Program-made: the position numbers and the translations under genes
Notes under the pieces: generated by a model
The model's input: only the letters and a program-made list of their open reading frames with translations
What the model was told of the DNA's origin: nothing
Database searches by the model: none
Shown here: in pieces, positions 44,326 through 52,141 of the stretch
How the letters are laid out: each line of letters begins with the position of its first letter
Position numbering within the stretch: position 1 is the stretch's first letter
Source: Thalassobacillus sp043497085
GTDB taxonomy: Bacteria > Bacillota > Bacilli > Bacillales > Halobacillaceae
Assembly: GCA_043497085.1 (NCBI GenBank)
Contig: JBIEKI010000003.1
DNA length: 64,000 nt
Strand: one strand, 5' to 3'

Positions 44326-45786
44326 ATGAATAAAATGAGAGAAAGACGGACTCTTGAACGTTCCCTAAAACCTCATTGGGTTTGGGCCATTGCCTTTGGT
44401 TCAGCTATAGGCTGGGGTGCATTTGTCCTGCCGACGGATTGGATATCCCAGGCTGGACCTATGGGAGTTGTCATAGGAATCCTGCTCGGCGCAATTTTAA
44501 TGATGGTAATAGGGGTGAGTTACGGTTTTCTTATTGAAAAATTTCCTGTCACCGGTGGGGAATTCGCCTATGCATATATCGGATTCGGTCGAACGAGTGC
44601 ATTCATCGCAGGATGGTTTCTTACATTAGGTTATATGTGCGTTGTTGCTTTGAACGCATCTGCATTAGCATTATTAAGTAAATTTTTGTTTCCTGGAATT
44701 GTAAATCGAGGCTACTTATATACGGTGGCCGGCTACGAAGTGTACATTGTACAAATTTTAGTAGCCAGTGTCGCTTTGATAGCTTTCGCTTTCTTGAACA
44801 TTAAGGGAGCCAGTTTTTCTGGTCGCTCCCAATTCATTTTCAGTATGGTCTTAGTAGGTGGTATTGTCTTGCTTGGTATCGGTGCGATAGTAAGTAGCGG
44901 ACCAAGTCTTACTAATACGCTTCCAGCTTTCGAACCAAGCCAGTCAGCCATTGCTTCTATTCTTACAATCCTTGCACTGGCACCATTCGCTTATGTCGGT
45001 TTCGATAATATTCCTCAAGCAGCCGAAGAATTCAAATTTGAATCTAAAAAAGCTTTCGGATTAATTATCTGGTCGTTATTGGCTGCAGGGCTTGCCTATG
45101 CCGCAATGATTTTAATTACCGCCAGTACAATGCCGTGGCAAGAACTTCTTGTGCAAACAGAAAACTCTGTATGGGGTACCGGAGATGCTATTGAAAGTTA
45201 TATGGGCAGAATAGGCGTCTTTATTATCGCCATCGCTGTTTCAATGGGGATATTCACTGGATTGAACGGCTTCTACATTTCTTCCAGTCGTTTAACATTC
45301 GCTATGGGAAGAGCTCGGATTCTTCCTAATATGTTCCGGACACTTCATTCGGAGCATAATACTCCATATGTGGGAATCCTGTTTACCATGGTTGTGTGCC
45401 TAATCGCTCCGTGGTTCGGACGTGAAGCCTTGCTTTGGGTAGTTGATATGTCATCTACCGGAGTAGCCATCGCTTACTTTTTCACCACCGCAACAGCTTA
45501 TAAGTATTTTCGTTGGTCAGACAACCAGTCTGCTAACGGAAAGATTGCAGCTACGGCTTCACCTGTAAAGAAGCTGCTTTCCCTGGTAGGAATGGTCAGT
45601 TCGCTGTCCTTTTTAGGCCTATTATTACTACCATTCTCACCGGCGGCTCTAGGAAAAGAATCTTATATTGCTCTTGGGGTATGGGTGTTAATCGGTGTCA
45701 TCTTTTATCTGACGAATATAGGTCGACAAAAGAAAATCGGAGAACAAGAATTGAATTACCTTATTTTGGGAAAAGAAAAAATATAA
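44326..45786 (+). CDS. APC-family amino acid permease
   Basis: A 486-residue transporter with about twelve membrane helices. The N-terminal GSAIGWGAFVLPTDWISQAGP is the glycine-rich substrate loop of the APC superfamily. PFAYVGFDNIPQAAEEF in helix 6 is also characteristic. Substrate cannot be deduced. Ribosome site AGGAGG is 10 bases before the ATG. Preceded by 235 bases that hold a terminator and a promoter region; ends at a shared terminator facing the Xre gene. Confidence 0.9.
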   Translation: MNKMRERRTLERSLKPHWVWAIAFGSAIGWGAFVLPTDWISQAGPMGVVIGILLGAILMMVIGVSYGFLIEKFPVTGGEFAYAYIGFGRTSAFIAGWFLTLGYMCVVALNASALALLSKFLFPGIVNRGYLYTVAGYEVYIVQILVASVALIAFAFLNIKGASFSGRSQFIFSMVLVGGIVLLGIGAIVSSGPSLTNTLPAFEPSQSAIASILTILALAPFAYVGFDNIPQAAEEFKFESKKAFGLIIWSLLAAGLAYAAMILITASTMPWQELLVQTENSVWGTGDAIESYMGRIGVFIIAIAVSMGIFTGLNGFYISSSRLTFAMGRARILPNMFRTLHSEHNTPYVGILFTMVVCLIAPWFGREALLWVVDMSSTGVAIAYFFTTATAYKYFRWSDNQSANGKIAATASPVKKLLSLVGMVSSLSFLGLLLLPFSPAALGKESYIALGVWVLIGVIFYLTNIGRQKKIGEQELNYLILGKEKI

Positions 45787-45795
45787 GCATAAACA

Positions 45796-45833
45796 CAAAT
45801 CGAGCAGGGATATTTACCTGCTCGATTTTTCAT
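45796..45833. terminator. Shared terminator between permease and Xre genes
   Basis: Stem AAATCGAGCAGG / CCTGCTCGATTT with A- and T-tracts. Its right arm overlaps the last codons of the minus-strand regulator. Confidence 0.85.
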
Positions 45834-46065
45834 TTCTCAAACCTTCTGCATTTTTGTTTACTTGTCCCAGCTTCCAAGCTGTTAAGTCTTCGAGTGGTAC
45901 TCCAAGTGTATCTGCAAACTTTTTCATGATAATTAATGAAGGATTTTTTTGGATTCCTCTTTCAATATTACTGATATAAGATTTAGAAACTCCAGAGCGA
46001 CTTGCTAATACACTCAGTGACATTCCCCGCTCTTCGCGTAACTCTCTTATTCGCTCTCCAATCAT
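45814..46065 (-). CDS. Short Xre/SinR-like DNA-binding protein
   Basis: An 83-residue protein that is almost only an HTH_3 domain (residues 1-62: IGERIRELREERGMSLSVLA, SGVSKSYISNIERG). It resembles the DNA-binding half of SinR and SlrR but has no C-terminal SinI-binding helices, only a short charged tail. It lies 840 bases downstream of sinR and on the same strand. It may bind SinR-type operators as a dimer partner or competitor; this is inference. AGGTGAGGGAT precedes the ATG. Confidence 0.82.
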   Translation of the reverse strand: MIGERIRELREERGMSLSVLASRSGVSKSYISNIERGIQKNPSLIIMKKFADTLGVPLEDLTAWKLGQVNKNAEGLRNEKSSR

Positions 46066-46271
46066 AATGATCCCTCACCTCTCCTTCTTTTGTTCTTTAA
46101 AAAGAACTAAAAATTAAAAAATAAAGAAATATATACGTTCATTATAACGAATTACACTATAAGTATAATTAAAAAATTATGAAATGGAAAAGTCCATATT
46201 AATTTTAATCGTTTATTTACTCTTTAAATACTCTTTTATACGTCTCTTTACTGCTATTTTCTAACTAATTC

Positions 46272-46310
46272 AAAACAAGCGTTCCGCAAGATGCAGAACG
46301 CTTGTTTTTA
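46272..46310 (-). terminator. Terminator after the IDEAL-domain gene
   Basis: Stem AAGCGTTC / GAACGCTT with T-rich flank, overlapping the stop region of the minus-strand gene. Confidence 0.8.
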
Positions 46311-46766
46311 CACAAAGTTCTTTTTTTCTAATAAATCATAAAACGTTTCTCGGTCTCGATTATCTAATGCTTGATCAATCATTCTGTTAAAGTTAAGCTG
46401 CTCTAATTGTTCAAATAGGCCTTCTAATGCTTCATCATTTTCATTTTGTTTATCAACAGATTGAGACTTCTCTTTTAAGTAAGGATCTACAATGGAGTTT
46501 AAATGGGTAAGGAAGTCAGGTAATTGCAGCAGGTCGGTGACAGCCACATAGATCATCTTCTTACCACGCTGAAATACAAAAATATCGAAAACATTGTGCA
46601 CCTTTTGTTTTTTGCGATCAATAATTATTTCTTTAGCCTCTAACGGAACGAAGTGGTAAAGCTCTTCATCTACATATAGAGAAAAATACTGGTAGGCCAG
46701 AACAACACGGACAAAGCGTTCATCCTCTTTGACATAATAGGGCTTCAACATTTTAATCGATAACAT
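46308..46766 (-). CDS. IDEAL-domain protein, unknown role
   Basis: A 152-residue cytoplasmic protein. Residues 1-105 form a beta-rich N-terminal domain I do not recognise (VKEDERFVRVVLAYQYFSLY), followed by an acidic linker and a C-terminal IDEAL motif (NRMIDQALDNRDRETFYDLL) at about 125-148. IDEAL motifs are short helical segments found in several Bacillaceae regulatory proteins. Start moved to ATG 46766, after GAGGGTGG; the upstream ATG at 46784 overlaps that site. It sits directly downstream of sinIR. Confidence 0.8.
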   Translation of the reverse strand: MLSIKMLKPYYVKEDERFVRVVLAYQYFSLYVDEELYHFVPLEAKEIIIDRKKQKVHNVFDIFVFQRGKKMIYVAVTDLLQLPDFLTHLNSIVDPYLKEKSQSVDKQNENDEALEGLFEQLEQLNFNRMIDQALDNRDRETFYDLLEKKNFV

Positions 46767-46861
46767 ATCTGACCACCCTCTCATTTAATCTGAATATTCA
46801 GTATTTTATATATATTATGACGCATTCTGCGGGATATGAAAAGGAAAGATAACTGGAAAAT

Positions 46862-46902
46862 AAAAAAACAAGCTATGTTAGTACCTTACACACATAGCCT
46901 GT
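46862..46902 (-). terminator. Terminator after sinR
   Basis: Stem GGCTATGT / ACATAGCT, then GTTTTTTTATTTT on the minus strand. Confidence 0.82.
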
Positions 46903-46906
46903 CCTG

Positions 46907-47242
46907 TTATTTTTTATTTTGCTGTTTTAACTTCCATTCATTGAATTCCAAGAATTCACGAAATTGTTCCTTTGTTATACCTGAGTCCATTGCAGTCTGA
47001 ACCAGTTCAAGCCAATCATCATCTAAGGATGAAGTCTCCTTGGATTCCTTACCTTCTATCAATTGATTGACGGAAACACCTAAAACTCTGCCGACTTTTT
47101 CTAAAAATTGAATAGATGGATTCGTTTGACGGCTCCGCTCAATTGAACTTAAATATGACTTTGCTACTCCTGCTTTTTCTGCAAGTTCCGACATCGACAG
47201 ACCTTTTGATTTACGTAATTCTTTAATACGTTCCCCAATCAA
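46907..47242 (-). CDS. sinR: Biofilm master repressor SinR
   Basis: A 111-residue protein, exactly the length of B. subtilis SinR. The HTH_3 domain covers residues 1-65 (LSMSELAEKAGVAKSYLSSIE and TNPSIQFLEKV), and the C-terminal SinI/SlrR-interacting helices cover about 74-111 (WLELVQTAMDSGITKEQFRE). SinR represses matrix genes and, with SlrR, affects motility. The start is TTG at 47242 with AGGTGAG upstream, the same unusual start codon as in B. subtilis; the ATG at 47251 is badly spaced. sinI lies 55 bases upstream. Confidence 0.95.
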   Translation of the reverse strand: MIGERIKELRKSKGLSMSELAEKAGVAKSYLSSIERSRQTNPSIQFLEKVGRVLGVSVNQLIEGKESKETSSLDDDWLELVQTAMDSGITKEQFREFLEFNEWKLKQQNKK

Positions 47243-47297
47243 GCTTCTCACCTACTTTCACTGCGATTATACCACAGCGGAAATAAGCGCTTCTACA

Positions 47298-47459
47298 TCA
47301 TTTCAGAAAAATCGTACTAATTGGCTTATCCTGTGACTTTTTACACGCAGCTTTCAAAAAGAGTTCAACTTCCGCTTTCGTTAATCCTAAAGCCCGGGCT
47401 TGCTCCATCAGCAACAACCATTCCACATCCAACCGACCGTTTAGCTGATTCTTTTTCAT
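47298..47459 (-). CDS. sinI: Anti-repressor SinI
   Basis: A 53-residue protein too short for common ORF cut-offs. Residues 10-36 (LDVEWLLLMEQARALGLTK, then AEVELFLK) match the SinI domain, which mimics the C-terminal helices of SinR and forms a 1:1 heterodimer that stops SinR binding DNA. Order sinI-sinR on the same strand is the classic one. The ATG at 47459 follows GGAGGG with 7 bases spacing. In its leader lies a c-di-GMP-I riboswitch (47487-47588), so anti-repression may be tied to that messenger. Confidence 0.92.
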   Translation of the reverse strand: MKKNQLNGRLDVEWLLLMEQARALGLTKAEVELFLKAACKKSQDKPISTIFLK

Positions 47460-47466
47460 GAATGAT

Positions 47467-47588
47467 CCCTCCATCACTCATCACCCAAGGCAACCCGGCG
47501 GTCATAGCCCCTAAATATGTAATTGTTTGTATGTGATGGCCTTAGACCCGTGGCTTTGCGTCCTTATCTTTAGATAAGTTTGCCTTTT
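47467..47588 (-). promoter_or_regulatory. Class I cyclic-di-GMP riboswitch (GEMM-I) in the sinI leader
   Basis: On the minus strand the aptamer runs 47588 to 47487. Conserved parts in order: GGCAAAC, a tetraloop hairpin CTTATC-TAAA-GATAAG, GGACGCAAAGCC, GGGTCTAAGG, then GGGGCTATGACCGCCGGG and closing TTGCC, which pairs with the first GGCAA. These match the GEMM-I consensus well. There is no terminator; instead CCATCAC inside the aptamer (47533-47539) is perfectly complementary to GTGATGG (47471-47477), which overlaps the sinI Shine-Dalgarno GGAGGG (47467-47472). This gives a plausible translational switch. Confidence 0.9.
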
Positions 47589-47623
47589 CAGAAGCGATTT
47601 TTTTAAACATTCTGATATTTCAT

Positions 47624-47652
47624 ATTGTACTATAGTCCAGCAGGTTTTTCTA
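47624..47652 (-). promoter_or_regulatory. Possible sigma-A promoter of sinIR
   Basis: Minus-strand TAGAAA-N17-TACAAT. A start point near 47617 would place the whole riboswitch in the leader. The -35 is weak (4/6). Confidence 0.5.
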
Positions 47653-47692
47653 GTAAAATATAATCATATCATTGGGTAATAGTAACTATTTT

Positions 47693-47980
47693 TTATTTTT
47701 CATCAGGAAACATATTAAACAAATAAACGTTTTCCGTTTCTTCCGAAGAAAGTTGATAGGATTCTATATCTACATTTTCAAAATGTGTTCCATTCTCTTG
47801 AACAAAACTGATAGTGGTAATGAGAGTATCTTCGTCATTTGGAGGGGAGGGGTCAGGGTTAACAATTTCAATTACCCATTCATAGTCAAACCGTTCAATA
47901 CATGCTTGTTGGAAAGCGATAGGCTGTTCATCAAAATAAATTTCTTTTATTTTACAGATGTTTCTTTTATGTTGTTGCAT
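47693..47980 (-). CDS. Hypothetical 95-residue protein
   Basis: No family recognised. The protein is acidic (PDPSPPNDEDT and SSEETENVYLFNMFPDEK), without signal peptide or membrane helix, and seems a small alpha/beta cytoplasmic fold. Ribosome site GAAGGGGC lies before the ATG, and codon use is normal, so it is likely real. It lies upstream of the sinIR leader on the same strand, 41 bases from the proposed -35, and could share control. Confidence 0.65.
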   Translation of the reverse strand: MQQHKRNICKIKEIYFDEQPIAFQQACIERFDYEWVIEIVNPDPSPPNDEDTLITTISFVQENGTHFENVDIESYQLSSEETENVYLFNMFPDEK

Positions 47981-48054
47981 TTTTGCCCCTTCTTTCCGAT
48001 AGTGGGAGATAGTATTATATTCCCTTCCTGGTTATAAAAAAACTTAATTAATAA

Positions 48055-48096
48055 AAAGGGACAAAGCCCACCTGAATACGGAAGGCTTGCCCCTGC
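48055..48096 (-). terminator. Terminator after pgcA
   Basis: Stem GGGGCAAGCC / GGGCTTTGTCCC with TTTTTATT following on the minus strand. Confidence 0.75.
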
Positions 48097-48101
48097 TCTT
48101 A

Positions 48102-49823
48102 TTATTTTGGTAAATATTTTTCTACGGCTTCTTTCAATCTTACGAGCCTTTGCTTACTTTCTTCCTTACTGGATGATTTTACTCCATAATAAAATTTGAT
48201 CTTAGGTTCCGTGCCTGATGGACGTAAACAGAACCAGCAATCGTCCTCCAATACAAATTTCAGCACATTGGCGGCCGGAAGTGTAATTTCTTCTTGTTCT
48301 CCAGTATCAAGCTTTTGTCGGCGGGATTTGGCATAATCTTCAACGGCAAGGACCTTTAAGCCACCCGCTTCTGTCAGCTTTTCTTCACGGAAAGTATCCA
48401 TGATTACCTGGATTTTTTCGGCTCCTTGCTTGCCATCAAGTTTGATAGATTGCAAATCTTCCATGTAGTAACCATGGCGTTGATAGAGAGTATCCAAAGC
48501 CTGAAGCAGGGTTTTCCCTTTTGTCTTCCAAAACAGCGCCAATTCTGTGGCAAGGACAGCTGCCTGGACGGCATCCTTATCGCGGGCAAAATCCTTGGCA
48601 AGGAAGCCATAGCTTTCCTCGTAACCGAATAAAAACTCATGTTCACCTGTACGTTCGTATTCACGGATTTTTTCCCCAATGAACTTGAAACCTGTCAGAG
48701 TATCCAACGTTTCAATATTATAGTAAGAAGCGATAGCCCGACCGAATTCAGAAGTGACAATCGTCTTGATCATAATGCCATTATCAGGAAGATCGAGGTG
48801 CTGGGATAACAGGTAGTCCAGCATCAAAGCTCCAAGCTGATTGCCCGTTAATACCTGGTATTCACCATTATCATCCGGGACAGCCACTCCTAGCCGATCA
48901 GCATCCGGATCTGTTCCGATTAATATATCGGCTCCAACTTCTTTCCCTTGTGCAATAGCCATTTCGAATGCCTGGTGTTCTTCCGGATTCGGAGAAGCAA
49001 CTGTAGAAAATTCCGGATCGGCTTCGGCCTGCTCGGCGACGACATGGATGTTTTTAAAGCCGGCTTGTTCCAACCCTTTTCTGACCAATACATTAGCTGT
49101 GCCATGCAATGGGGTGAAAACTACCTGGAAATCGTCACCTGCATCATGGGTAATATGCGGATTCAGGTTGACGCTTCGAAGCTCCTTCAAATAAGCCTCA
49201 TCTACTTTTTCATCAATCCATTCCAGCAAGCCCTCGGCTTCCAGTTTCGCCTGGTCAGCCGCTTCTACTTCCAATTCATTATCTATTTGATTGACCATCT
49301 CAATTACGGCCCCTGCTTCAGCAGGCGGCAACTGACCGCCATCCTCATTATAAACCTTGAAGCCATTATATTCAGGCGGGTTATGGCTGGCTGTAATGAC
49401 AATGCCGCCGGCCGTATAGAGATAACGGACAGCATAGGACAATACAGGGGTTGGACGGAGGGAAGTAAACACATATGTTTTGATACCATGATTCCCCAGT
49501 ACCTTAGCGGTTTCTACGGCAAATTCCTGTGACATATGACGGTTGTCATAGGCAATAACAATACCATTCTGCTTCCACGCTTCGCCACGCTTTTCTATGT
49601 ATCTCGCAAGTCCTTCCGCAGCCCTGCGGATGGTATAGATGTTCATACGGTTGGTTCCAGGTCCCAGTTTTCCTCGCATACCACCTGTACCGAATTCTAA
49701 GTTCTTGTAAAAAGCATCTTCTAAGGATTGTTCATCCGATTGAATTTCTGTAAGTTTATCGCGTAATTCTTTTTCTAACAGGTCAAAATCATTCCATCGT
49801 TGATAAGAAGTCTGCCAGGTCAT
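48102..49823 (-). CDS. pgcA: Alpha-phosphoglucomutase
   Basis: A 573-residue alpha-D-phosphohexomutase. The phosphoserine loop is VITASHNPPEYNG (Ser146), metal-binding loop DPDADR near residue 306, sugar loop EESYGF and phosphate loop RPSGTEPK near the C-terminus. It converts glucose-6-phosphate to glucose-1-phosphate for GalU (18306-19184), feeding UDP-glucose synthesis. Length and motifs fit B. subtilis PgcA (581). An extended -10 promoter is seen upstream. Confidence 0.95.
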   Translation of the reverse strand: MTWQTSYQRWNDFDLLEKELRDKLTEIQSDEQSLEDAFYKNLEFGTGGMRGKLGPGTNRMNIYTIRRAAEGLARYIEKRGEAWKQNGIVIAYDNRHMSQEFAVETAKVLGNHGIKTYVFTSLRPTPVLSYAVRYLYTAGGIVITASHNPPEYNGFKVYNEDGGQLPPAEAGAVIEMVNQIDNELEVEAADQAKLEAEGLLEWIDEKVDEAYLKELRSVNLNPHITHDAGDDFQVVFTPLHGTANVLVRKGLEQAGFKNIHVVAEQAEADPEFSTVASPNPEEHQAFEMAIAQGKEVGADILIGTDPDADRLGVAVPDDNGEYQVLTGNQLGALMLDYLLSQHLDLPDNGIMIKTIVTSEFGRAIASYYNIETLDTLTGFKFIGEKIREYERTGEHEFLFGYEESYGFLAKDFARDKDAVQAAVLATELALFWKTKGKTLLQALDTLYQRHGYYMEDLQSIKLDGKQGAEKIQVIMDTFREEKLTEAGGLKVLAVEDYAKSRRQKLDTGEQEEITLPAANVLKFVLEDDCWFCLRPSGTEPKIKFYYGVKSSSKEESKQRLVRLKEAVEKYLPK

Positions 49824-49861
49824 AGGATCATCCTTTTTGTTAGAATAATATACTCTTGCTC

Positions 49862-49870
49862 ATTATATCA
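49862..49870 (-). promoter_or_regulatory. Extended -10 promoter of pgcA
   Basis: TGATATAAT on the minus strand, a perfect TGnTATAAT element 39 bases before the start codon. Confidence 0.6.
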
Positions 49871-49949
49871 GACACACAACAATTTTTTATGACATTTAAT
49901 GTCGAATTGTACTAAAAATTATAGCTTATTCTGACGAAAAGACAAGAAA

Positions 49950-49983
49950 TCCCCAAGGCCGTTGAACGTCCCCAGGGAATTTT
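49950..49983 (-). terminator. Terminator after manA
   Basis: Imperfect stem AATTCCCTGGGGACG / CGGCCTTGGGGATTT then CTTGTC; moderate. Confidence 0.6.
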
Positions 49984-50940
49984 TTATTTATTCGACCATG
50001 AAACGACCATTTTCGCTTTCCCTTCGATTTCAAACGGATCCATTGTCGTGGGGAGGATGAAATGGCTGCCTTTTTTAATCGCATGTCGCTGATCACCGAT
50101 TTTGACCATCCCTTTTCCTTCAATTACGCTGACAAGGATATATTGATCAAATCGAAATTCCGGGGACCGGCCATCCAGTTCCCACAGCACGACACCAAAA
50201 TAATCTGCTTCGACTAAGCTTTCTTCTTTAAGCCCTTTATCTTTGCGCGACTTACGTTCTAGTTCTGGATCTTGATGAGGAACGGTGGTCACTTCCAATG
50301 ATTCTTTGAGATGAAGGTCTCGTTTTTTTCCATCATCACCTGCACGGTCATAATCATAGACACGGTAAGTGATGTCCGAACTCTGCTGGGTTTCAAGAAT
50401 TTGTACGCCTGCTCCGATTGCATGAATGGTACCACTAGGAACATAGAAGAAATCCCCTGGATGAACTTTGACTCTGCGCAACAGCTGATCCCATTCCCCG
50501 TGTTCCACCATAGACTCTAACTCTTCCTGGGATGTCGCATGATGACCAAATACGATTTCAGCGCCTTCCTCGCAATCGATGACATACCAGCATTCCGTTT
50601 TTCCATATGCTTCATCTTCTTTATCTTGCGCATAAGTATCGTCAGGATGGACTTGTACAGATAAATCTTTTTTAGCATCGAGAATTTTAACTAATAGGGG
50701 AAATTCATTCCCCTCCTGGTTACCGAACAACTCCCGGTGCTCATTCCAGGCTTCTGTCAATGTCTTTCCTTCCAAGGGCCCGTTCATTATCTCATTCGGT
50801 CCATTGGAATGAGCCGAAATCCCCCAACATTCACCTGTATGCTCCGATGGGATTTCATAGTTGAAGATTTCACGCAGCTGCGTGCCCCCCCATATCCTTT
50901 CTTTGAATACCGGTTTTAGAAAAATCGGTTCGTTGTACAT
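49984..50940 (-). CDS. manA: Mannose-6-phosphate isomerase, class I
   Basis: A 318-residue cupin-fold zinc enzyme that interconverts fructose-6-phosphate and mannose-6-phosphate. The metal site is seen in VQVHPDDTYA and in VPSGTIHAIGAGV; KPVFKERIWGG is the usual N-terminus. It supplies mannose derivatives or lets the cell use mannose. Length matches Bacillus ManA/GmuF (315-316). AGGAGC lies before the ATG. Gene stands alone with its own terminator. Confidence 0.94.
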   Translation of the reverse strand: MYNEPIFLKPVFKERIWGGTQLREIFNYEIPSEHTGECWGISAHSNGPNEIMNGPLEGKTLTEAWNEHRELFGNQEGNEFPLLVKILDAKKDLSVQVHPDDTYAQDKEDEAYGKTECWYVIDCEEGAEIVFGHHATSQEELESMVEHGEWDQLLRRVKVHPGDFFYVPSGTIHAIGAGVQILETQQSSDITYRVYDYDRAGDDGKKRDLHLKESLEVTTVPHQDPELERKSRKDKGLKEESLVEADYFGVVLWELDGRSPEFRFDQYILVSVIEGKGMVKIGDQRHAIKKGSHFILPTTMDPFEIEGKAKMVVSWSNK

Positions 50941-51029
50941 GAATCATGCTCCTTCGATTAAGTATTCCTATCCGTTTCTAAAATTGTACTATATCAAGAA
51001 TAGGATAGCTATCGTTTCGCTACATGGAA

Positions 51030-51072
51030 AAAGCTTGCTATACCGGTATATCATCCGGTAAGCAAGCTTACT
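51030..51072 (-). terminator. Terminator after ppaC
   Basis: Stem AAGCTTGCT.ACCGG / CCGGTAAGCAAGCTT followed by TTTCC on the minus strand. Confidence 0.82.
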
Positions 51073-51074
51073 TT

Positions 51075-52004
51075 TTATGATGAAAGTGCGTCTGTCAGTG
51101 GTGGTACGATTTGTTTCTTGCGGGAAACGACACCTTCTAAGACTGCTTTATTCTCAGACAATGTAACGTCAAAAGCTTTTTCTACAGCAGCCGACTTATC
51201 ACCCATCACTACTGCCGTCGAATCGTTCGTCAAAATATCTGTAACGACGAACACAAACAAATCCAGGCCTTTTTCATCGATCGCTTTTTGCATTTCTGCT
51301 TCAATCTCAGCCTGGTTGGCAAGTACTTCACTTGTATCAACCGTGTTAACTTGGGCTACTTCAACGTTTGAACCGCTCATGTCGAAGTTCTTGGCATCGA
51401 GGCTGATCAGCTCTGCCATTGTTTTATCGCTGATATCAGCTCCTGCTTTCAACATTTCCAGCCCGTACTTTTCTGCATCAATACCTGCGATTTTCTCTAG
51501 TTCTTTCGCTGCTGCAACATCTTCATCTGTACATGTCGGTGATTTGAATAGTAAGGAGTCAGAGATAATCGCTGATACCATAAGTCCAGCCATTTGCTTG
51601 CTGATCTCAACGTTATGTTCTTTATATAATTTGTTCAGGATTGTAGCGGTACAACCGACCGGTTCGGCACGGTAGTAAAGAGGACCCTGTGTTTCAAAGT
51701 TTGCAATACGATGATGGTCGATGACTTCCATTACCTGAACTTCATCAATATCATCAACGCTTTGCTGCCGTTCGTTATGGTCGACAAGGATGACCTGCTC
51801 TACTTCGTCAGACGCCTTTTCGATCAGACGTGGTGCTTCTACACCGAATTGCTCCAGCGCGAATTGCGTCTCGCCATTCACCTCACCCAAACGGACCGGC
51901 TCGACGTCCTCCCCAATTTTAGACTTTAAATCAGCATAGACAAGCGCTGATGTAATCGTGTCGGTATCCGGATTCTTATGTCCGAAAATTAACTTTTTAG
52001 CCAT
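51075..52004 (-). CDS. ppaC: Manganese-dependent inorganic pyrophosphatase
   Basis: A 309-residue family II pyrophosphatase of the DHH superfamily. Metal ligands appear in GHKNPDTDT (His, Asp), LVDHNE and VIDHHRI (the DHH motif), and the C-terminal DHHA2 domain ends in SRKKQIVPPL with the substrate-binding Arg-Lys pair. It hydrolyses PPi and drives biosynthesis. Length equals B. subtilis PpaC (309). Confidence 0.97.
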   Translation of the reverse strand: MAKKLIFGHKNPDTDTITSALVYADLKSKIGEDVEPVRLGEVNGETQFALEQFGVEAPRLIEKASDEVEQVILVDHNERQQSVDDIDEVQVMEVIDHHRIANFETQGPLYYRAEPVGCTATILNKLYKEHNVEISKQMAGLMVSAIISDSLLFKSPTCTDEDVAAAKELEKIAGIDAEKYGLEMLKAGADISDKTMAELISLDAKNFDMSGSNVEVAQVNTVDTSEVLANQAEIEAEMQKAIDEKGLDLFVFVVTDILTNDSTAVVMGDKSAAVEKAFDVTLSENKAVLEGVVSRKKQIVPPLTDALSS

Positions 52005-52082
52005 GATAAAACTCCTTTTTTGGTGATATATGTCGCTATTATAACATTCATTTTCTCCAGAAGGGAGAGAAAAGCTGAAAAC

Positions 52083-52127
52083 GAATCACCCCGGAGCATC
52101 CATAGTTTGGAGGGATCCGGGGTGTGC
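52083..52127 (-). terminator. Terminator after the glucosidase gene
   Basis: Stem CACCCCGGA.CATCC / GGATGCTCCGGGGTG with weak T-rich tail. Confidence 0.75.
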
Positions 52128-52141
52128 TTCATTATTATTTT

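Noticed and set aside
48948..49532. 194-codon plus-strand frame opposite pgcA
   Set aside because: Antisense shadow of a conserved enzyme gene.
49899..49906. TGTCGAA Spo0A-like box upstream of pgcA
   Set aside because: A seven-base match is expected several times in 64 kb by chance and nothing else supports it.
51118..51675. 185-codon plus-strand frame opposite ppaC
   Set aside because: Antisense shadow; composition dictated by ppaC codons.
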